NCBI GenBank assembly: GCA_033980235.1
Contig: CM067077.1
Coordinates: 1,795,501-1,859,500 of the forward strand
Direction of reading: 5' to 3'
Source of the DNA: Diadema setosum
Lineage: Eukaryota > Echinodermata > Echinoidea > Diadematoida > Diadematidae
Length of the DNA: 64,000 bases
Shown here: in pieces, positions 35,763 to 47,719 of the stretch
Position numbering within the stretch: position 1 is the first letter of the stretch
How the letters are laid out: the number at the start of each line of letters is the position of its first letter
Position numbers and translations under genes: made by a program
Notes under the pieces: model-generated
Told to the model about the DNA's origin: nothing
The model's input: the letters and a program-made list of their open reading frames with translations, nothing else
Database searches by the model: none

Positions 35763-36188
35763 TGAGGATCTCTGAGGAGTTTGAGAAGACAGCTCTCCAA
35801 TCAAAAAAAAAAATTGTAGAAACATTAAAGTTGAATTATTATACTTAGATGTATGCAGAAAAGACGTATGTCCAGTATTAGATAATGGTTTGTAAAAGAA
35901 CCTGTTATGAATTCACAGATATCCATGTAGGTATAAACACGAAAAAGCTGAAATGAGGAGGGGGGGGGGGCTGCCACAGGAAACAACATAATTCGTGACT
36001 TTTCCACAGTATTTCGTCCAGATGTTCTTCCTGTCGAAGTACAGGGATCTCATTGACCTTTGCCTGCAATCTTGAATACAACCAGAAACAAACTAACACA
36101 AGAGCATGTCACGAAGTAGAAGGGTTGGAACATGCGACATGCACTTGTCATTCAAGGAGTAACTAGTACATGAGGTAAGGCCCATGCT

Positions 36189-37785
36189 TCATTCAAAGCA
36201 GACCCTTGCGTAGACTCCGCCCAGTTCTGCCCCCTCTAGAGCTACCTTTAGCTCGGCTTTGCTTCTCTCTTTTGCGTCTACCCAGCTGTGGAGGACATCA
36301 GAGAGGGCCTGGGCGTAGTCATTGCTAAACTTCGCCAGTATCTGCTGTGCCTGGCCATATTCAACCCCAAGCATAGAGCACAGGTCTGTATATTTTCCAG
36401 GTGGTACAAGACGAGCCAATCTCTTGATATGCAGGGGTGTGACGTTGTCGGCATCTGCGAAAAAAATGAAGTTGCCAAATTAGTTTCACTGATTTTTCGA
36501 TGTCTTTCTGGCAAATTGTGTTAAAGCTTCTATATGTGACCCTGCACCTCAAAACAAACAAAAAAGTTTCGCAATAAAACCTAAAATATTAAGATATATC
36601 ACTTTTTTTCTCAATTCAGTTCAGTTTATCTTATTTTTTCTCCATCGCAACACGATCAATAACATACATGCACAATTACAATTTGACCTCGATTATCCGG
36701 CCATGTCGGGATCGGCGCTCATCCGGATAAGGGAATTGGTCGTGACGGATGCTAGAGACACATTATAGCTGCCGTCCAAGCTGCCGTCCCAGTGCACTGG
36801 CAGCTAGGCAGGTAGCGTACCCCGCAACGGTGGGGTAATCTACGCTAGCCTGCGCAAAATATTGTAGTCCTGATAGATCATGACTGCTTACTTTTACGAT
36901 GATAGTGTGGTGTGAATTTATGTTAGGTCCGTCGGGAATATTGTAGGTAAATCGTGTGAGTCTTGTAGAAATTTCAATTGAGCTTAAAGTCACTGTTTTT
37001 GCTCAATTTTTGGATGAAAAAACAAAAGTCTCTCACTGCGTGAACGCGTCCGGATAATAGAGATTTCCGGATAAAAGGAGGCCGGATAATTGTGGTCGAA
37101 CTGCGTGAAAGTAAAGCATTTTAACATACGTATTCAATAAAAAGGGGAACATTCTATTTTAGAATAAACCGTATGTTATTGTAGGCAGTTTACTCTCGAA
37201 ACAATGATCTTCTTCAAACTATTTTTCAGACTTTGTAAACTTAACAATACTTAACATTGATGATACTCATTAACAGTTTTACTTTGGTTGTTTCTATGCC
37301 TAGCTCACATTTAAGAACTATTTTGAAGTACTAAAGGTAGGATTTTCTTTCACCTGCAAATGGTAGATAAAAGCTTTTAAGCCAGTTTGAATGTGGAATA
37401 TAAAGGATTGTAATTTTGCAATGGAGCAATTATTAAAGCCATTTGGTGTACCTTCAGGTAGATGTTTGTCGGCGATCCAACCAAGTTTAGCTGCAATGAG
37501 GGCTTGCCGGAGAGCTGGCTGTATGGCCACCAGGTCCAAGGCGAAACCATGACTCTGACTCCACTGACGTAGCATACGGAGAGTTCCTCCGTGCACATCT
37601 TGATGATTGCAGGCGGGATGTTTTATGGACGCATACCACTCTTTGGTATCAGCTATGATAAAAGTTTTGATTTCTGGTTCGCTGAAACCCATCACTTTCC
37701 CAAGTCTCCCGGTGGTGGCGTTGTCAGGTATTGCCCTCGCGACGATCCGTAGCAGGTCATCAACCTCTCGTTGCCTAGCACTCAT
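36189..37785 (-). CDS. Tandem Death-domain protein, two exons (37452-37785 and 36189-36454)
   Basis: Exon 1 starts at ATG 37785 (an in-frame ATG at 37839 is possible) and encodes 111 residues, ending at donor CTGAAG/GTACAC in phase 1. Exon 2 starts after TTTTTTTCGCAG at 36454; the split codon is G+AT (Asp112), and 87 more residues lead to the stop at 36189. Total 199 residues. Domain 1 (about 5-110): VDDLLRIVARAI, GRLGKVMGFSEPEIKTFI, MLRQWSQ, LRQALIAAKLGWIADKHL. Domain 2 (about 117-195): LARLVPPGKYTDLCSMLGV, HSWVDAKERSKAELKVALEG. Both show the Death-fold L..LG...I...ML..W pattern. No signal peptide, membrane segment or enzymatic domain, so an adaptor role in apoptosis or innate immunity is the family-based guess. 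The intron holds a pogo-like MITE and a solo TIR end. Could also be one end of a longer gene with further 5' exons. Confidence 0.75.
36535..36572 (-). mobile_element. Solo end of the 690-bp TIR family
   Basis: TGTGACCCTGCACCTCAAAA followed by CAAACAAAAAAGT matches the reverse-complemented right end of the elements at 13912 and 22172. The rest of the element is absent. Lies in the Death-domain gene intron. Confidence 0.6.
36679..37103. mobile_element. pogo/Tigger-like MITE, 425 bp, in the Death-domain gene intron
   Basis: Left end CAATTTGACCTCGATTATCC, right end reverse complement of CAGTTCGACCACAATTATCC; GCATAC-free ends of the form CA.TT.GACC.C.ATTATCCGG are typical of pogo/Tigger Tc1-mariner relatives. 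TA precedes the left end (36677-36678); the right-hand TA is not intact. CCGGATAA words recur near both ends. No transposase. Confidence 0.6.
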
Positions 37786-37839
37786 TGTGATGCTTTTTTT
37801 AATGGAAACATTGAAATCATGAATTAACGGAATATTCAT

Positions 37840-38051
37840 ATGTTTTAACGGGTAAACCGCATCATAATTGTTTCATCTTTTCCTCACGAATTCATTTTTT
37901 TTTTTGGGGGGGGGGGGGGTTAAGGCAAGTTGTGTATCTATTCATACAGCTGAAATGAAATATTTTTGTCATTTCTTTTTATGATATGAATAAGAAATTG
38001 TGAGAGCATGACATCATTAATTTGCTGATTTGAATTTTCATGACGATTTGT
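37840..38051. other. Upstream of the Death-domain gene; no promoter identified
   Basis: Contains a G16 tract near 37905. No TATA box or initiator I can support. Confidence 0.4.
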
Positions 38052-40890
38052 CAAGTTCAAGTTTCAAGTTTATTTCATATTTCCATTTCTCAGTGATGGG
38101 ATTACAAAATGATTGACAATAAAACAAAAGTAGAAAACATATACAACCATATCTTATGTTTGAAGAAAAAAAGACAAACAAACATTACACACAAATATAA
38201 ATGGTCATTTTTATCTGAGGATATCACAAATAAATGTCAGAAATATGATGGGGCCTACATAAAAGCAGTGATGCTTGTAAAAACTGTAGGTTCCCGAATT
38301 TATAGGCGTGAAATTATACGGAGAACGGACATGTTTATCTCGACCAACTTATATTGTACCAGTGCAAAATCAGTATTAAAAACGAACTATCGAACCACAT
38401 GAATACTTTAGTATCGCTTAAACGAGACTGTACATATTTCGCCGTGTTTACAAACACACACGCACACACACACACACAAAGTGCTATAACGGTATCGTCA
38501 AATAACTTGGAGCTGCAGACAAAGACAAAAGACTGAGGGTATTAAAAAAAAAATGTTGCTAAGAGCCGGGTAGTGTGTATCCACTAAGTAATAGCCGCTT
38601 TAGTTTGCGTTTGAAGCTGAATAAGAATAAGGAAGAAGTAATATCTTGAGGGAGGTCATTCCAGTATCTGGGTCCAGTAAACATAATTGTTTTCTTTGCA
38701 AAAATAGTGCGAGTACGGGGAAGGTGATAAACGTCACTCTGACGAGTGGGGTAGCAATGAATAGAGCGATTTCTTTTGAACATGTGAATAAAAACGGATG
38801 GTAATTCATTAGTTGTTAGTTTGTACATGAAACTTCCAAGATGATAATAAAATAGGTCTGGAATTTTCAGAATTCTGTTTTGATGAAAAAAACAGTTGGT
38901 ATGAGCAAAATATCCGGCGTGGTTTATAATTCTTACTGCACGCTTTTGAATACGAAGAAGGGAATCTAATAGTAAATTGATTGCATTTCCCCACGCCAAA
39001 ATTCCATAATTAAAGTGTGGAGATATTAAAGAAAAATATATACCCTGCAAAATATAAACAGGGAACAAATGTTTAAGCTTGATTAAAATTCCAATATTTC
39101 TGGACAAAATTTTACTTACAAAATTAATATGAGTTTTCCAGGATAATTCTCGGTCAATCCAAAGCCCTAAAAACTTTGCGTTATTGACCTGCGTTAAACA
39201 TATATCATTTATTTTGATCTCATGTGGGACAACATTCAAAGAATTACTGAATACCATATAATAAGTTTTTTCTATATACAGGGATAATTTCTTTGCATAA
39301 ATCCAGGATTGCACAGACCTAAGCTCAGTATTCATCATATCAATTAATGTATTAGGGTCTCGATGAGAACAAAACAAACTTGTGTCCTCAGCAAAACAAA
39401 TAAATGATAAAATTGGCGATGATTTTTGAAGGTCATTTATGTATAAAATGAATAAAAGTGGGCCCAAGAGGGAGCCCTGTGGGAGTCCACATGAAATAAG
39501 TTTTAACTGCGAATCATAGCCGTTAATGTTAACAAATTGCTTTCTATCAGTTAAGTAACTCTTAAACCATTCGAGAGGTGGCCCGCGAATTCCATAATGA
39601 TACAGTTTAGAAAATAAAATTTCGTGATCTATGGTATCAAAAGCTTTAGAGAAATCAAGAAAAACTCCACTTGTATGCTCAAAATTATCTATAGCATGAG
39701 CTACCTTGTCTATAAAAGTGAGTAAAGCATGGGTTGTATTATAATGTTTTCTGAAACCAAACTGAGAATCTGATAAAATATTATGATTTGTGAGAAATTT
39801 CAATAATCGCGTGTAAACTAAACTTTCAAGGATTTTAGAGATCGAAGTCAATAGAGAAATTGGTCGGTAATTATTCACCAAATCTTTCTGTCCCTTCTTA
39901 AAGATAGGGACAACTTTTGCAACTTTCATTTTATTGGGGATTTTACCATTAACTAGAGATTGATTAAAAATGTATGTTAAAGGAGAAATGATTTGATTCA
40001 AAACATTTTTTTTAAGAAAATTTGTAATTCCATCATATCCTGAACTTTTTTTATCGTTTAGATTCTTGACGATATCAACAATTTCTTCTTCAACAATATA
40101 CAGGTTCAAAAAATATTGATTGAGGATTCCTATTACCTAAATATCTATGATATTCAGTTGGGGATTTCGGGATTTTACTGGCAAGATGTGGACCAAGACT
40201 AGCGAAAATATTATTAAAAGATTCCGCCATGCTAACCGGATCGTTAGTCTTCCGGCCGTCCGCCGAAATATATTTGGGAAGATCAGTATTGGTTTTGTAT
40301 TTGAGTGTCTCGTCAATCACCTTCCACGTACTCTTCACATAATGTTTATATTTAACAAACTGTCGCGAAAAATAATTCCGCTTAGCAACACGTATTAAGG
40401 ATGTCAATATGTTCCGATATCGAGTATATCTTGATTTATTTCGAGGGCATGGATCTTTGCGATATTTATGAAAAAGACTATTCTTGCGGTTAATGGACCT
40501 GAGTAGAGATTTTGTTACCCATGGTTGTCGAGGTACTTTTTTGTAATTTGAATGGTGAGGCCTTTGAAGAGGAACACTAGATTCATAGTTAGTGGTCAAA
40601 ATATTCATAAAATTTTCAAATGCTAAATCAGTATCGCTTTGAGAGTATACAGTGGACCAATCTTCTGAACTTAATTTCTCCCTAAGTTTATTAAGGTTAG
40701 ATTCAGACATTACACGAATACCCGGATTGTGGGTGTGAGAAACATTAGCAGTCATAAAATTTGACACAAGGGCATAGATTGGAAAATGATCAGTGACGTT
40801 AGAAACTATTATGCCAGATGTGATGTCAGAAAATAAGTCATTTACAAAAATGTTATCAATAAGTGAAGAAGTGTATTCCGAAAGGTTTTT
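38052..40890 (-). mobile_element. CR1/Jockey-like LINE, 5'-truncated, inactivated
   Basis: Minus-strand copy of the same family as 15250-18391. 5' truncation near 40890, where an endonuclease segment (LIDNIF.ND, GIIVSNVTDHFPIYALV) begins. The 3' UTR runs from 38558 to a tail of AAACTTGAACTTGA-type units at 38052-38075. Two overlapping ORFs carry the coding part. Confidence 0.85.
38559..40890 (-). pseudogene. LINE ORF2 with a frameshift and an altered RT active site
   Basis: Frame 1 (ATG at 40767 to 40090) covers the end of the endonuclease linker and N-terminal RT region (YKKVPRQPWVTKSLLRSINR). Frame 2 (40109-38559, 516 codons) covers RT palm to C-terminus. The change of frame near 40100 falls inside a segment that is continuous in the 15271-17634 ORF, so a 1-nt-type shift broke the gene. 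In frame 2, residues 239-242 read FAED where the family has FADD: the first metal-binding Asp is Glu. FLDFSKAFDTIDHEIL and CGLPQGSLLGPLLFILYIND are intact. Both changes point to an inactive copy. Confidence 0.85.
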
Positions 40891-41278
40891 GAGATTTCAG
40901 AATATCAAAATTGCCTTACTTTTTATGATCATTAAGCATTGTTCTGCAGGGATTTTTTTTTCTTTTTTATGAAATTGAGAAAACTTTGGATGGATTCCTC
41001 CTTTAAGAAACAGAATTGACCACCCAATGCGCACATGCCTTTACAACGTTGCGTGATAATAATACAGAGTATATGGGGACCTAAACGGTGAACGGCTGTA
41101 TCGCTAGCAACGTGAGTACATAGATGACCCTGTAAACATAAGATGTACCGAGGAAATAAAACCATTGACTTCTCTGTGTGTATAACATTGGAAACTTTCT
41201 TAGCTTCTTCAAGTTGCGATGGTTTATTCAAATGGACTATAGACAAATCTGTCTACTCGTCTTTTTCTTCAGCCACCC
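40891..41278. other. No gene recognised
   Basis: A 104-codon minus frame (40932-41246) ends in a Lys run from an A-rich tract and has no family signature. Confidence 0.5.
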
Positions 41279-41790
41279 TTAAAGGGGAAATCCAGTCCAA
41301 ATATAAGTTAGTTTGATAAAAAGAATAATTTGACTGATATCGGATGAAAAATAAGGAAGTTATGACATTTTAAAGTTTTAATCGCTAATTTCTGCAAGAC
41401 AGTTCTTGTACAGTGGATATGAATATGCAAATGAGTGAGCTAACCATGTCATACCCTCACAGTTTTTGATTGATCGTGAACAGAAACGAAATGACGAAAA
41501 TTCAATGTTTCTCTCATTGAAGTATGAAACATGATGTTATTCCTGGTCGAATAACTTTAGAATAGTGATCAATTAGATATACCAGGATTATTTTGAGCCT
41601 CGAGCATAATTGCGTTTGAATGAAAAACTGGGAAATTTCAAAATTGTATGCACAAATATATGACAAGTTATGAGGGAATGACATGCTCACTTTGCCAATT
41701 GCATATTCATATTGACTGCTCAAGAACTGTTTCCCCAAAAATAGCGAAGCTTCAAAATGTCATAACTTTTTTTTTATTTTTCCATCTGAT
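41279..41790. mobile_element. Foldback element beginning TTAAAGGGGAAATCC
   Basis: AAGTTATGACATTTT near 41355 pairs with AAAATGTCATAACTT near 41755. Inner blocks ATATGAATATGCAAATGAGT/GAGC (41418-41440) and GCTCACTTTGCCAATTGC (41685-41715) also face each other, so arms of over 150 bases fold back. The outer right end matching the GGGGAAATCC start was not found; the element may be truncated. Confidence 0.55.
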
Positions 41791-41799
41791 TTCGATCAA

Positions 41800-43008
41800 A
41801 ATTATATCTTTGAAATAGTAATATTTTACTCTTATCTTTAACAGTGTACGTTAGCTGCTTACTAAGATATAAAGCTTATGAGAACAGAACTCCGTACGAC
41901 GTGTAGCGGTTTGCGACTGTAATACAAATGCAATTCTTTCAATACACGTGAAGTACGTACGATAGCTGCGATGCACGCACATTCAACGCGCAGGTAAAAA
42001 CGCGTGTGATGCATGTGCTGCGTGTGTATAGCTGCCACCGCTCTGCGTGTACCAAAAAAAAAAAAGGGGGGGGGATACCTGATGGCGCCCAGTCGCCCTG
42101 TTGTGGCCAGTAAAACCGAGAAAAGTAGACATGCTTGCCTTTATTACAGAGACTGAACTTCCGTCTAAATGACAGAGTCGGGAAACACTAAACAAAAGAC
42201 CTATACATGATTGTAAACGTATATCATGGCAACTATGCTGTCCTCACGGGCGTATAAGTGCAGATACTGTATGTGTTGCAACGCAGTATAGATCGAATTA
42301 ATTTCGAGTCAATATCATTTAGGATATAGGATTTTGATTAACAAGCGAGTGGAATATTTAGTTTTACGGTATAGTAATACAATACTTACATTCAGCGCAG
42401 AACGCAGATCACATACCAAGAAATGTAAAGTATACCTCTGTAGAATACAGTAGGCCTACATAGGATTACAACGTCTCAGTGAAGGCAGTCATACAGCTGC
42501 TGGGGAATTCCCTGTTTGCAGCAAGTGACCATTACACAGTGCAATAGACGCCGTCATGCTTTGTTAGAAATCGCATTGTGCTCAGGGGGATAGCAAATAA
42601 AAGGAAGCGGGCTGTGCCAAAAATAGATTCCACTATCCTTTTCTTTCCTCCATTGTGTTATATAACTCTCTTCAGTTCATACTAACTATATGCGTACTCA
42701 TTTCCCTGTCCGCATTATAGTATACCACATATTCTTGATTATCTCTAACAAATTAAGTACACGTAACACGTACGTACATGCATCTATACATACATACACA
42801 CACACTTACTTCAGCAAATGCATAGACCGACCTACCTACCTTCCTACATACGTACATACATACATACATACATACATACATACATACATAGGCCTACATA
42901 CATATTTTACATACATACATATTTTACATAAATACATACATACATACGCATACATACATACGCATACACACATTTAGGCCGTACTTCGTTGATCTGTCAA
43001 ATCACTAT
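41800..43008. repeat. No gene; (ACAT)n microsatellite at 42842-42975
   Basis: The 95-codon plus frame at 42690-42977 is the translation of the ACAT repeat. A G9 tract follows A11 at about 42054-42073. The rest shows nothing I can name. Confidence 0.65.
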
Positions 43009-43292
43009 TACTCTCTAAAAAAAATCGAGTGAAAATATTCACTCTAAAACGAGTGAATTTCCAGTGAAATTTGAGTGAATTTTGAGTGAAAATGTGTTTT
43101 TTTTTTCACTCATTTTGGAGTGACGTCAGGGATCACTCCAAAATCTTCGAGTGATCCCTGACGTCATTCCAAAATGAGAGAAAATGAGCATTTTCATTCA
43201 AAATTCACTCCAATTTCACTCGAAATTCACTCTTTTTTGTATTCACTCTTTTTAGAGTGAAAATTTTCACTCGATTTTTTTTTTAGAGAGTA
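43009..43292. mobile_element. Near-complete palindromic MITE rich in GAGTGA, ~284 bp
   Basis: CTCTCTAAAAAAAATCGAGT at the left is mirrored by ACTCGATTTTTTTTTTAGAG at the right. The foldback extends inward through GTGACGTCAGGGATCACTCC and its inverse. TA on both sides is consistent with a Tc1/mariner-type target duplication. More than ten GAGTGA/TCACTC words. Confidence 0.75.
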
Positions 43293-43299
43293 GTATTTG

Positions 43300-43930
43300 T
43301 GTAAATAATTTTGAGGAGCATATGCACATAATTTTGTGATCAAAATATCAACACTTACATTGACCTATTGGTTGAGAAATTGCTTGGGGTTTTCGATAAT
43401 TCTCCGTAATAGAAAGCAAAACACACAGACACACACACAAACAAAAACAGCAACTAGAAAGAAGGTACATTTTTTCTGGAGTGATTTTGAGAGCAGCTCC
43501 GGCACTCGATCTCTCACATTGGCAGATCTTTTGTATCTGAAATAGCGCCCCCATGCGTCTTCAAAGTGTTCATCTTTACCACCAGCGTACCTGGGAAAGA
43601 GTCATTTCTATAGTTTTGACATCGTGGTGACGTAACTCCTGATGACATTTAACGGTGGTGGCAGTCCGATTGACTAAAATTGTAAAAAGACTCATAAGAT
43701 AAGAGGGAGAAATAATAACCTATGAGAATGGTATCGATGTTGATTCAGCATATTTGGTTCAGAATTTAATGGGGTTAGATTTTATTAAGTTGATATGAAT
43801 AGAATGATGCGGCAATTTGTGTATCGACGTGATTACTGCTACGGGGTCATGATCTCTCTAGGTGTGTAAGGGACAGAAATTCACCTTCCTTTGCCGATTC
43901 CTTTGAACACGTACAACTACAATCATTATT
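43300..43930. other. No gene recognised
   Basis: Two short opposite frames (43336-43554) only. CA-rich stretch near 43420. Confidence 0.5.
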
Positions 43931-43932
43931 AT

Positions 43933-44319
43933 AAAGGGATCGTATAGTTTTGACTGAGACCTGATTTCAGGTTTCTAACATTTTTTGGTGAGATAATGAG
44001 AAACCTATTATGGAATATGAAAGAGCATGTAATTTTATGAGGAATTCAACGTTTATTTGATGAAAATTGGTTTTGAAATGGCTGATATATCCAAAAAGGA
44101 GTGATTCTAATGAAGTGTGGGACCCACACTTTATTTCGATCGCTTTGTTTTGCTTTGTTTTTGGATGTTTCAGTCATTCGAAACCCCATTTTCATCAAAT
44201 AAACTTTGAATTCCTCTTAAAATGGTATGCTCTGTACTATATCATAAGTGTTTTCTAGGTATCTCGCAAAAAGTTAAAAGCCCAGTTCTCATCTCCCCCG
44301 ATACTGTACTATCCCTTTC
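43933..44319. mobile_element. Foldback MITE starting AAAGGGATCGTATAGT, ~387 bp
   Basis: Left AAAGGGATCGTATAGT and right ACTGTACTATCCCTTT are inverted. Longer inner arms match over ~100 bases (GAGGAATTCAACGTTTATTT at about 44040 versus AAATAAACTTTGAATTCCTC at about 44198). No ORF. Confidence 0.7.
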
Positions 44320-44454
44320 TATCTATCTCTTTCTGTCTACCACGAGAATAACTGCTTCTTGCGATCTCTTTCATTGTAAAGGATTTCCTTTCACTCAGAC
44401 TCCAGGGGTTCACAACCAAAAACTAGCTCTTCCATTAGCCCTTCGATTATAGAC

Positions 44455-44552
44455 AGTCAAGACGACGAATGATTGTGTTTGCTTCACAAAGTTATCATTT
44501 ACATTTCAATGGAAATGGAAATAAAGTTGAACTTGAACTTGAACTTGAATTT
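44455..44552 (+). repeat. LINE 3' tail fragment (GAACTTGA)n
   Basis: AATGGAAATGGAAATAAAG followed by TTGAACTTGAACTTGAACTT resembles the tail of the minus-strand LINE at 38052. Probably a very short 5'-truncated insertion. Confidence 0.5.
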
Positions 44553-45527
44553 ACATAACACAGTTGCATGCGCTGGTTTCTATAAGGGTCCATGTAGGGA
44601 GAAAACGTTTCCTTAACAACCAGGATGTATCTAACCTGGGGACTGTGTTTTAGTTCCTTTGTTTGTCAGTTTGGTTGTTTTGGGTACAAAGTGAACTTGA
44701 CTTGTACTAGTATATAACATGAAGCAGATATGAGTGTCGATTGTTAGATAAAAGTGTAAAGAAAAAATATAATCTAGTATGCATTTTTTTTAAATAATAT
44801 ATGGTGGGACGGAGACAGCAACCAGTGAGGTTTCATGCCATAGAATGAGTCAACAGAGTCACATGATTTAACGAGTGTTAGTCTCCCTGCAAGGAGTTCC
44901 ACGTGGAGCTAAATACAAAAACAGAATAAAACAAAACAAAGCATAACCAAAACCGAAACAAAACAAGACAACCATGGAAACAGCCCCATACACTAACAGA
45001 AGGATTTTTGACCAACATGAATAGCGCCCTCAAACGAGCAAATCGGAAAAAATCAAAGTAACCCCTCGTAACCCGATATCATGACGAGATACCGTTAGAC
45101 CTGTAATTATTTTGTCCGAGATTATGTAGGTGAACAGGCCGAATGCCTTTTTAGTGACAATGTTCGAACATGCCATTATAGGTCCTACGATTATACCTTT
45201 AATCTGCGCAGTTGTATTTTGTTTTACGTGATTCGAGCAAGTTAGTGTGCTAGTTCATATGTATCAACGTACCAATTCGGCTCCTTTTTTCAAATTCGGT
45301 TTAACGGGGAAGGGGGGGGGGGGTCAGAGGTCAGCTTTTGATTGTGACGTTGGTGAAAAGTGCGGAGCACAGCCGAGATAATCATGGTGTGCCTCATAGG
45401 CATAACCTTTAACCTGAGATCCTTGGAGCATAATAGGTACTTGTCATTTGATGAAATATCGGTCAGATAGTGCTTAAGATGTTTCCTGGCAATAGATTCA
45501 AATAAATGATATAACTAGATAACGTCA
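44553..45527. other. No gene recognised
   Basis: AT-rich, with a G11 tract near 45312. No long frames. Confidence 0.5.
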
Positions 45528-45605
45528 GTTGAGAATGATAAGGGCGTTAAGTTGCCTCTAAACCCATAGTGTTCGGGACAACTTAACGCCCTTCTCATTC
45601 TCAAC
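45528..45605. repeat. Perfect-type stem-loop, 27-bp arms
   Basis: GTTGAGAATGATAAGGGCGT at 45528 onward pairs with 45579-45605 (one mismatch in 27), loop 24 bases. Too short for a typical MITE; could be an extreme deletion derivative. Confidence 0.7.
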
Positions 45606-47719
45606 AGACGAGCGTAAGTGAATAACTCTAAAAAGATATTAATGAATGAATAAGATAACAAAATATTAATGAATGAATAAATTTTCACTGTTACTCAGTT
45701 ATAAAGAAACCTTAAAGAGGAATGAAACCTGAAAATATTAATGAATTTTATGGATGGAGAAGAACACATTATAGTGAAGTTGGAGGAAAATAGTCCCTTC
45801 AGAAGTTTTGAATTATCATAGTTACTTTGCCGCCATAGCTGGAGCAGAAGATAATCTATACAACAGGTCGTGAATATGAATAGTGTAGGACAAGGATATT
45901 AACAAATAAAGGATGCATAAAAAGTACTCGTCGTTCTTTCTACTTGCTACAGATAAAGGTGCCTTATGATAGGAAAACTACTATTTCCCGTGCTTTCTGA
46001 AAGCGGTAGGTCAAGATAGTGCTCTTTCTTACTAGAATAGAGAATCTGAATTGAGTTCTCTTTGTATTTTCTTTACAACATTTTCCTGTATTGACGTCAC
46101 GCCCTGTTATAGTCATTTCATCCAGCGATTTCGGCACCGACACTATAAAATTTATAACTCTGGAGAGGATTGTCAGATATTTCCTCAAACGTTCTCCACA
46201 TCCACTCGATGAATTCACTCAATGAAAGTGAGGATAAAAGCAACGTAAAATTATTACAAAGTAACCTATTGTTGGTTTATCCTTATGTTGAAGGCATATT
46301 TCGAGAGGATAATGATAAAAATGAAAAACACTTCTAATAGCAAATAACCTGTTCTGCTGTTCCTCGTGACTTATGGAAATAAGCCCCCAAAGTGAGTATT
46401 GCAACAACGACAAAAATGCTCTTTTTTCATCTGCAAATTCACAGACGCCATTTCTGCTAATGTCCCTGCGTAGTAATGGGCGATTTGTCTTTCGCGACTG
46501 CAGCACTAAGCTTTTTTTCTTTTCTCTCTCTCTTTCTGCGAAATGCGAATGGCGAGCGATGGCTAATTTGAAAAGCCAGCGTTGCGTGTGACATGCATAT
46601 TTCCCGACGTGATAAATGGTGAAGAATCGGAATCCGCCTGATAGGGTGTCTCTAAAGAAACAAAAAGAAACGAAATGCGCTGCGACAGGCGTAGTGGAGG
46701 GCAGGACAAAAGCTTGGCCACCATAATGTCGACAATTTTAATCTTTCTGGCGCCCATCACAAAACGAATATCCTTTTTTGAAACCTGTCTGAGGCAGCAT
46801 GCTTCGAACAATCATTAAACTCACCCGCCAGTTTTCATAAATTTTAGAATTAGTAACATATCAAATGAATCGTTAATCAACGCCCTTCTATTTGTATTGT
46901 ACGTGAAAAGATTAATGACCATACATTTCCATTAGGAATTAGAATTTTGATTTTTTTTTTCTTTTTGGCTCTCCCGCACTTGTACGCTTTTTATAGCATA
47001 ATTGGAACATGTATGCGATGCCTACAATACGGACAGAGAATGATTTCTGACTCTTAACTATTTAGGGGGACGGGAAAGAGAGAATCAGATTCTGACACCA
47101 TACTCATATCATAGTCATTGGTCTATATTAGTTAATATTTTTCCAACATTGATTTTGATATTGGAATAATCTCAGTCAAGACGTTCATAACCGTTCTCTG
47201 AAATTTCCACACCTATAATTTTTTGGGAACTATGCAGTTTTACAAGCAAGCTTATTCTATATGTTGGCCCCATCATGTTCCAGTTACATCTCCGAGACAC
47301 CTTTATGCTATGATGCTAACCTGAAAACATTAAATTGCACATAACTTGAATATGAGACCATTCTGAAGCAAATAATTTTCACACAACAATAGATAATATA
47401 ATATAATGTACTCTTAAATGAATCCCACAAGGATTGGAACAATCATCCTCCAGCATTCCCACTGATTCCCACTGATCAGTTACTAGCCATCCCCTTTAAC
47501 ATTTGTGTTCGCTATGTTCTTTATTTGATGCAATCGAAAGACATGGTTTTATACACTTTTTACCCTAATCTGCTGTATTAATGTCAATTTGTTATTCCTT
47601 GAGAGAAAAGAAAAGAAGTAAATGTGAAAATACACGTAGTGAACTGAACCGACCTGAACTGATCAGTAATTATCAACACACTTATACACCGCACAGGTAT
47701 AATCGGCGCGTACGTTCGT
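45606..47719. other. No gene recognised
   Basis: Frames of 72-95 codons at 45964-46811 on both strands overlap and show no domain. Nothing else supported. Confidence 0.5.

Noticed and set aside
42842..42975. Regularly spaced repeats as a CRISPR array
   Set aside because: Simple tetranucleotide microsatellite in a eukaryotic context; no repeat-spacer alternation anywhere in the window.
42690..42977. 95-codon plus frame
   Set aside because: Translation of (ACAT)n.
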